64,000 bases of DNA, taken from NCBI RefSeq assembly GCF_019393635.1, contig NC_057862.1, positions 416,251,669-416,315,668 on the forward strand. Reading direction: 5' to 3'. The notes below the pieces were generated by a model. The model saw only the letters and a program-made list of their open reading frames with translations, was not told where the DNA came from and did no database searches. How positions within the stretch are numbered: position 1 is the stretch's first letter; every line of letters starts with the position of its first letter. Shown one piece after another: positions 59,400 through 64,000 of the stretch. The position numbers and the translations under genes are program-made. This DNA is from Dromiciops gliroides (lineage: Eukaryota > Chordata > Mammalia > Microbiotheria > Microbiotheriidae).

Positions 59400-59466
59400 T
59401 GTGTCTGTGTGTGTCTGTGTCTGTGTCTGTGTCTGTGTGTCTGTGTCTGTGTCTGTGTGTCTGTGG
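59362..59466. repeat. (TG)n / TGTCTG microsatellite
   Basis: A pure TG run passes into TGTCTG-type repeats over about 105 bp. Overlapping Cys/Val and Thr/Asp frames are artefacts. Confidence 0.95.
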
Positions 59467-60644
59467 GTGTACGACTCAAGGTCCTTGGCTGAAAAGGTGG
59501 GAAGAGCAGGTGCTATGGGAAGTTTGAAGAAAGAGGAGGTTTGAAACATCCACTTTGGAGAATGGGATAGCAAATAAATTAGGAAGAGCATGTTATAGTT
59601 AGGGCCCAAGGAGATTAGATAAGAAATTTATAGTCAAATTTATAATCAGCTTGATTTTGTGATTTCTTCCATCTTTTTTCAACAATATGTGAATATGACA
59701 GAAAGAGATGGGAGCAATCCAGGTATTCAACAAGGTGATCAGCAAGGACAATTGAGGGTGAAGGGTGATTTAGTATTAGCTCACCAAAGGTCAAGACAAG
59801 GAAAAAAATCAGCACAGAGATGATCACCTGGGAAAGAACTTAGGGATAGAAGGAAGCAATGGAGGTCACAACGAAAACAAAGAACAGTTTTACGGTTCTT
59901 AAGGCAGAGGGAAAGATGGAATGATTAAAGGTTATGATTAGATGAAGGAATTTCAGAGTTCATCAATATGTAAGTTGGACACTTATGGGTAATGGTATGG
60001 TCAAAGGTGTGACCATCTCTGTAGAGCTGAGATGGAATAGGTCAATCAATGGGATAAATTGAGGAAAGGAGATATTAATTTATTTGAGGAGGGAATGTTG
60101 AAGTTTCAAAGTAGGAGGACAAGAGGAGAGAAAAACTCCAGGCAATAAATTCATTGAGGGAAGGAAGAAGAATGTCCTGGGGTCTACAGATAATAGCCAC
60201 CAGGATTTGAAATTGGTGATAAATGTGTATAGCATAAACCTTAAGAGAGGAGAGGATACTTAGTAAAGATAGACAAGGATGAGTCTGAAAGAGGAAATGA
60301 AGATTAAGGAATGGTCTTCAACCCTTTCTCCTCGCTCCCCCCTCACTAACCACCACAGCCATTGAGTCAGGGGTATAATAGAAAGTATAGCCAAACATTG
60401 GAAAGGGTATCAAGGGAAGTGGTGTCACTGAGAGGGAGCCATATCTCAATGAGGTCCAGAAGATGAAAGGAATGAGGTTTAGGATAAAAAGAAGTTTGTT
60501 AAAAAAAATGTATCAGACATTCTGCAGGGCACAGGGTAAGAAATGGCTAGATCTGTAGTAGAACACTGGGAGGCTGAGCAAAGTTGATGTGTACAGGAGT
60601 GTAGACAGAGGATGGTGAAAGTGTTCAAGATCACTAGAATGAGT

Positions 60645-61005
60645 TGAGTGGTTGAGGAAAGTATTCTAACTACTTAGCAGTGAGTCCAAGTCAATAACTG
60701 GAGAGAAGCTCTTTGAGAAAGACATCAGAATAGACTGATTGACTCCTGGTAAATGGAGATGGTGTGTCTTGAGACACCCAAGGCCACCCTCCTCCGAGAA
60801 GTCAGAAGCACATGTAGGTAGAAGAGCTAGGTCGGAGGGTAAGGGTGCCTTGTTTACTGTGGGCAACTCACTGGGAGCCAGGAGATAGAAGCAGGGATAT
60901 GGGGGGGGGGGTGGAGGTGGTGAGAGGAGATTGGGGAGGAAATTCTTGGAGCAAGTGAGATAACTTGGATAAATGGAAAGCACTTTGCCAAACTTTAAGC
61001 AGTCT
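60645..61005. other. Unassigned intergenic sequence upstream of PDCD5
   Basis: No gene recognised. A G-run lies at 60900-60911. Confidence 0.5.
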
Positions 61006-61009
61006 GTAA

Positions 61010-61235
61010 CTGGGTGTCATGGTGGATTGAGTGCTGGACCTGGAATCGAAAAGACCTGAGACCATGTGCCCCACCTTAGACCCTGTAATCTTGACCATTG
61101 GGCAAATCACTTAACCTCTCTCAGCCTCAGTTTCCTCATATGTGAACCGGAAATAATGCCGCAGAGGGTTATTGTGATGATAAAGTATATGTAAAGCATT
61201 CTGCATTAAAGTGCTGTAAAAATGCCTGTTTTATT
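61010..61235 (+). mobile_element. MIR-type SINE just upstream of the PDCD5 promoter
   Basis: ggtggattgagtgctggacc, ctctctcagcctcagtttcc, atgtgaaccggaaataatgc and the tail gtaaagcattctgcattaaa. Confidence 0.75.
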
Positions 61236-61483
61236 ATAGAAATATTTTCATTACAGTTGTTATGTGTCTAAGTATTATTATTGTTATTATAATTAACTAT
61301 AACCTCCCAAATGATCAAATCTCCCGCCCTGTGTGTGACCTCATACCCTCCCTAGTTCTCCATCCTGCCTTTCAGAGATAGGCCCACCAGCTGCCTTCTG
61401 TAATCGATGATTCGGCTCTCCTCCTGCCTTCCCTAGGCAGCGGCGTGCAGGCGACTCGGGGATGAGTGAAGCGGTCTGAGGCG

Positions 61484-61495
61484 GGCGCGTGCGCA
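61484..61495. promoter_or_regulatory. NRF1-like site in the PDCD5 promoter
   Basis: GGCGCGTGCGCA on the + strand (TGCGCACGCGCC on the - strand) matches the palindromic NRF1 consensus YGCGCAYGCGCR at all but the last position. It lies about 100 bp upstream of the start codon, a common place for functional NRF1 sites in CpG-island promoters. Binding is inferred. Confidence 0.5.
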
Positions 61496-61593
61496 GTAGT
61501 AAAGCTCGCGTGGAGCTGAGGGGCTTCGGTCTTTGGTGCTATCTAGTCCGCTCGTCTGTGGAAGGAAGACCCGATAGACCCGCCAGACTCGCC

Positions 61594-61659
61594 ATGGCAG
61601 ACGAAGACCTGGAGGCCCTGCGGAAGCAGAGGCTGGCCGAACTGCAGGCAAAGCATGGG
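61594..61659 (+). CDS. PDCD5: PDCD5 coding exon 1 (partial gene)
   Basis: This exon encodes the first 22 residues of programmed cell death 5, MADEDLEALRKQRLAELQAK followed by HG. I recognise it from the human/mouse N terminus, which differs only by conservative changes (for example E to D at residue 5). PDCD5 is a small (about 125-residue in human) helical-bundle protein of nucleus and cytosol, linked in the literature to apoptosis, TIP60 and the CCT chaperonin. The ATG has a strong Kozak context (gccATGG). The exon ends in phase 0 at a consensus donor (GGG|gtaaga). It sits in a CpG-rich region expected of a housekeeping promoter. The reading frame stays open upstream of the ATG to at least 61489, but homology begins at this ATG. 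Exon 2 follows 2.16 kb downstream. The remaining exons are outside the window. Confidence 0.95.
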
Positions 61660-62580
61660 GTAAGAGCGGCCGCCGCCCCTCCCTTCGCTTCCCTGGCCGC
61701 CGGCTTCACCGAGGCCCCTTAGCCGCTCCCTCAGTCCCGGGCGCTCCTCGGTCTCCGGGCAGCTTCACCGCTGCCGCCTGGGCTCCGTCCAAGACGGGAA
61801 CTGAGTTGCCCTTGGTATCCTCCAGCCTTCCCCTGTGGGGCCGGGACCATCCCCAGCTGCTCTACTCAGAGAGTGGCCTCGCCTCCTGAACAGGCCTGAG
61901 CTTCAGTCCCTCGGGGCGTGGGGAGAGCCGGCCCCGCCCTGGCCCCTAAACTGGTTCCGGCCCCGCTGCCCCTGCGCCCTGGGGATGCTCCTGCGGCCGC
62001 CTCCCCCGCCCCGCCGCGGCCTGGGCTTTTCTCCGGCGCTACTCACACAGGGAGCACCCTTGCCCTGCCCCCTTCCCTCCCCGAGCTTGCAGTCTGGTAC
62101 TTGGGCCGAGCTCTTCTCTCTCAGGACCTTTCCCACGTTAATTGTGGACCGTCCCACCTGCTCTGAATCTCATCCTATCTTGGAATTGTAGGCAGGGGTG
62201 TTTTAGTGGAACGTTTAATTCTCTGCCACGAACTCATGTGACGATGGGCAACTTATTCTCCCACTCTGGGCTTTCATTTTTCTATAAAATGGGGAGTGGG
62301 GCGGAGTTTGGAAAGGAGGGGAAGCTGTATGTTCCCTAAGTACCCGTCTAGTTCTTAGCATTGTGACCCCCGGAATCTCAGAATGCAAGTTGGCATCTCG
62401 GGGGGGAAAAAAAGCATCATTTGTTAGGTCTATGCTTTAGTAAAGCCAGAATTCTAAGTCAGATGTAAATTATTTGAGGCCTCAGAGAGTGTTTAAGTAA
62501 CCACCTAATTTGCTTTACATCTAGGAATAATACGCTTTTCCGTTACCATGGTAATTAAGAAGTAGCTGGTCCAGAGGAAA

Positions 62581-62775
62581 GAGCTGGTTGACCACACTTG
62601 TAATTCCTACTACTGGGGAGACTGAGGCTGGTGAATCACTTGAACTCGGGAGTTCTGAGCAGTAGTGGCCCAAGCTGGCCCGTGTCCATACTAAGCCAAG
62701 CACCGATACGGTGGAGGAGAACACCAGGTTGCCATGTTCCCAGCTCAGTTTAAAAAATAAAAACAAAAAAAAATA
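62581..62775 (+). pseudogene. 7SL RNA retropseudogene, truncated, with A-rich tail
   Basis: The segment follows 7SL (signal recognition particle) RNA. Its Alu-domain part reads TGTAATtCCtaCTACT, then GGGAGaCTGAGGCTGG and GGAGTTCTGaGCaGTAGTG. It then continues into the S domain with cGTGTCCataCTAAG, GGTGgA and cACCAGGTTGCC. About 15-20 bases are missing after the GGTG segment. The match fades after GGTTGCC, and an A-rich tail (62750-62775) follows, so it looks like a retroposed 3'-truncated copy. Because it includes S-domain sequence it is a 7SL pseudogene, not an Alu-type SINE. I could not define a clear TSD. It lies in the sense orientation in PDCD5 intron 1. Confidence 0.85.
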
Positions 62776-62779
62776 AGGA

Positions 62780-62950
62780 CGTGGGATATGGAGTCAAACG
62801 AGCTACATTCAGTTTTGCTTCTGATACTGCCTCTTTGACTTTGAGTAAGTCACTTTACCTTCTTAGGCCTCAGTTTCCTTATCTGTAAAATGAGAGGGTT
62901 GGGTTATATGGCCTCAGGTCCCAGCTGTAAATTTGTGATCTTGCAATCCT
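62780..62950 (+). mobile_element. MIR-type SINE in PDCD5 intron 1
   Basis: ttgagtaagtcactttacct, ggcctcagtttccttatctg, taaaatgagagggttgggtt. Confidence 0.75.
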
Positions 62951-63508
62951 TTTAATATTATTGATTGTGCTAACACCTAATACATTTTACTTTTTAAAGA
63001 TTACCCACAAAGATTATTATTTATTAGTGATATACAGTGAGTGCAAAATTTTTTTGTCAAACTAATAATAAGGGGTTTTTTGATACTTTGTGGAGTGTGG
63101 CAGGAAAGGCCACAAAGCATTAGTATCCTGCCTTTATAATATCAGAGAGCAGGCTTTTATGATTGTATGTGAAGACTTTAATTATTGTGATTATTGTAAG
63201 AGAAATCAGGTGACAAAAGTTTACAATAAAAGGTAGCCAAGCAGTCTTTGTGTTTGGATTCTAAAACGATTTCCTGGAAAACTGTTTCAGAGCTGTGTCA
63301 GAAATGAAATGTCATGGTTCATAGGACCCTAACTTTAGAGGCCAGTTAATCCAATCCTCTCATTTCATAGTCGGGGAAGTTGAAACCAAGAGAGATTAAG
63401 TGACTTACCTTGTCTTTCAGACTCCATGTCCCAGGGTTTTATTCACTATACCAAACTGCCTTGAAGAGACAGTCGTAGGGAATCACTAGCCTAAAGAGTT
63501 ACTTAGGG

Positions 63509-63651
63509 CTGTGGTGTCAAACTCAAATAGAAATGGATCCCTATTGGCTGCATATTGACTTAGAAAATTTGTATTTTTAATTTATTATGTTAAACATTTT
63601 CCAATTACATTTTAATCTTATGCAGGCCCACTGAGGAGTTTGACACCTCTG
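63509..63651. mobile_element. hAT-like MITE in PDCD5 intron 1
   Basis: The ends are inverted: the left end carries GGTGTCAAACTC and the right end is GAGTTTGACACCTCTG. An 8-bp flank (acttaggg at 63501-63508, gtttaggg at 63652-63659; 6 of 8 match) fits the 8-bp duplication made by hAT transposases. There is no coding capacity. It interrupts MIR-like sequence. It resembles Charlie-type non-autonomous elements common in mammals; the exact family is not assigned. Confidence 0.7.
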
Positions 63652-63654
63652 GTT

Positions 63655-63763
63655 TAGGGCACTGAGAGGTTAAGTAACTTACCTGTGTCCACACAGCCAG
63701 TGCAGTTTCAGGCCTTCTGCACACATAAGTCCAGTACTCTATCCCCCATGCCAAGCTGCCTTT
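63655..63763 (-). mobile_element. MIR-like fragment in PDCD5 intron 1
   Basis: Reverse outline: gagaggttaagtaacttacc, gtgtccacacagccagtgca, ccagtactctatcccccatg. Confidence 0.6.
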
Positions 63764-63818
63764 TAATTCATTTTCATTGCTCTGAATCCTTTGAATGTAA
63801 AATGAAATTTCTTTGCAG

Positions 63819-63859
63819 GACTCTTCTGGTGATCCAGCTCAACAGGAGGCAAAACACAG
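63819..63859 (+). CDS. PDCD5: PDCD5 coding exon 2 (partial gene)
   Basis: This 41-nt exon follows a pyrimidine-rich acceptor (atttctttgcag) and ends at a donor (cacag|gtatga). Joined in phase 0 to exon 1 it reads DSSGDPAQQEAKH, plus two bases of the next codon, which reads as Arg if the next exon starts as in human. The QQEAKHR stretch matches the human protein after HG. Human has DPGDAAQQ where this copy has DSSGDPAQQ, so this allele carries one extra residue and a substitution in the flexible N-terminal segment ahead of the helical core. The short length is normal for this gene. Later exons, with most of the core and the acidic C-terminal tail, are not in the window. Confidence 0.93.
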
Positions 63860-64000
63860 GTATGACCAAGAGCTATGAGCTTTTAGTGAACTGGGATTTT
63901 TCCTTTAGTTAGCTGAAATGAAATTTTGAAACTCTAATATATAAAAGCTGTCTGCCCATTTTAGGGGTTTTCTTGGTCTTTCCTTTTACTAAGCCTTTGT

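Larger units (their letters stand above)
57790..60640 (-). mobile_element. Long antisense L2 with several later insertions
   Basis: The 3' end (gtgccaaacagtgtgattag, tttgccctcaaaatgtatac) opens it. The text aagcatcccaggcatggagg, cagattaagagaggagaaag and gaaggagacaggagttaggg continues the antisense L2 pattern. WSINE1-like copies (57943, 58185, 58784), an L1 3' end (58681) and a (TG)n run (59362) interrupt it. The portion beyond about 59300 is a weaker assignment. Confidence 0.6.
61430..62110 (+). promoter_or_regulatory. PDCD5: CpG-rich promoter region of PDCD5
   Basis: This is the only long stretch of the window dense in CpG and GC; the flanks are AT-rich. It spans the presumed transcription start, exon 1 and the start of intron 1. 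I see no TATA box just upstream of the ATG, as expected for a CpG-island housekeeping promoter with dispersed start sites. GGGCGG-like motifs and the NRF1-like site at 61484-61495 lie 100 bp or so before the ATG. The exact start site cannot be set from sequence. Confidence 0.85.
61660..63818 (+). other. PDCD5: PDCD5 intron 1
   Basis: A GT...AG intron of about 2.16 kb joins the two recognised exons without changing frame. Its first 450 bases are part of the CpG-rich region. Further in it holds a 7SL RNA pseudogene (62581-62775), a MIR copy (about 62780-62950), a MIR3-like piece (about 63320-63470), a hAT-like MITE (63509-63651) and another MIR-like piece (63655-63763). I see no other exon-like sequence in it. 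Confidence 0.9.

Noticed and set aside
1..61400. Exons of the expected neighbour DPY19L3 or other upstream genes
   Set aside because: I read the frames for membrane-protein or known gene segments and found none; the region seems intergenic.
1..64000. CRISPR arrays, operons or prokaryotic systems
   Set aside because: The DNA is a mammalian genome with interspersed repeats; repeated units are SINEs, LINEs and microsatellites with no regular spacer structure.

Overview
This is mammalian nuclear DNA, almost certainly from a marsupial. The window is full of tRNA-headed SINEs of the kind abundant in Australian marsupials (WSINE1-like: short, ending in A-rich tails), longer MAR1-type SINEs, older MIR/Ther-type SINEs, L2 and L3/CR1 fragments, and L1 pieces including half-L1 (HAL1)-like copies. 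The WSINE1-like copies favour an australidelphian source. That is an inference from repeat content recalled from the literature, and I cannot name a species.

Only one protein-coding gene is supported. Exons 1 and 2 of PDCD5 (programmed cell death 5) lie at the right end on the + strand (61594-61659 and 63819-63859), with a CpG-rich promoter region around 61430-62110. The rest of the gene lies beyond the window. In human, PDCD5 sits between DPY19L3 and ANKRD27. I recognise no DPY19L3 exon in the 61 kb upstream, so I read positions 1-61400 as intergenic.

Layout. 1-13 kb: unassigned sequence with MIR and L2 remnants, an L1/HAL1 ORF1 fragment on the - strand and a hAT-like MITE. 13.3-18.5 kb: a dense L2 block in both orientations, interrupted by SINEs. 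19.3-22.45 kb: an old + strand L1 with ORF1 and endonuclease remnants, and SINEs inserted in it. 24.6-25.1 kb: a ~485 bp insertion with inverted TG...CA ends that splits a MIR (candidate solo LTR). 28-35 kb: heavily nested SINEs in L2 and hAT remnants. 31.6-31.9, 34.9-35.8 and 48.2-48.8 kb: stretches with no recognisable repeat, possible conserved non-coding elements. 37.0-37.5 kb: a polypyrimidine tract. 40.7-41.65 kb: an L3/CR1-like fragment. 49.93-55.3 kb: a 5'-truncated L1 and a HAL1-like element side by side, sharing one target sequence that is present three times. 55.4-60.6 kb: young SINEs and a long antisense L2. 61.4 kb to the end: PDCD5, with a 7SL RNA pseudogene and a hAT-like MITE in intron 1.

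The repeat nesting gives a readable relative chronology: L2, hAT and MIR are oldest, then MAR1, and WSINE1-like copies are youngest. No CRISPR array, operon, bacterial feature or intact autonomous transposon gene was seen. All coordinates and alignments are by eye; repeat boundaries are approximate except where target-site duplications (TSDs) are quoted.
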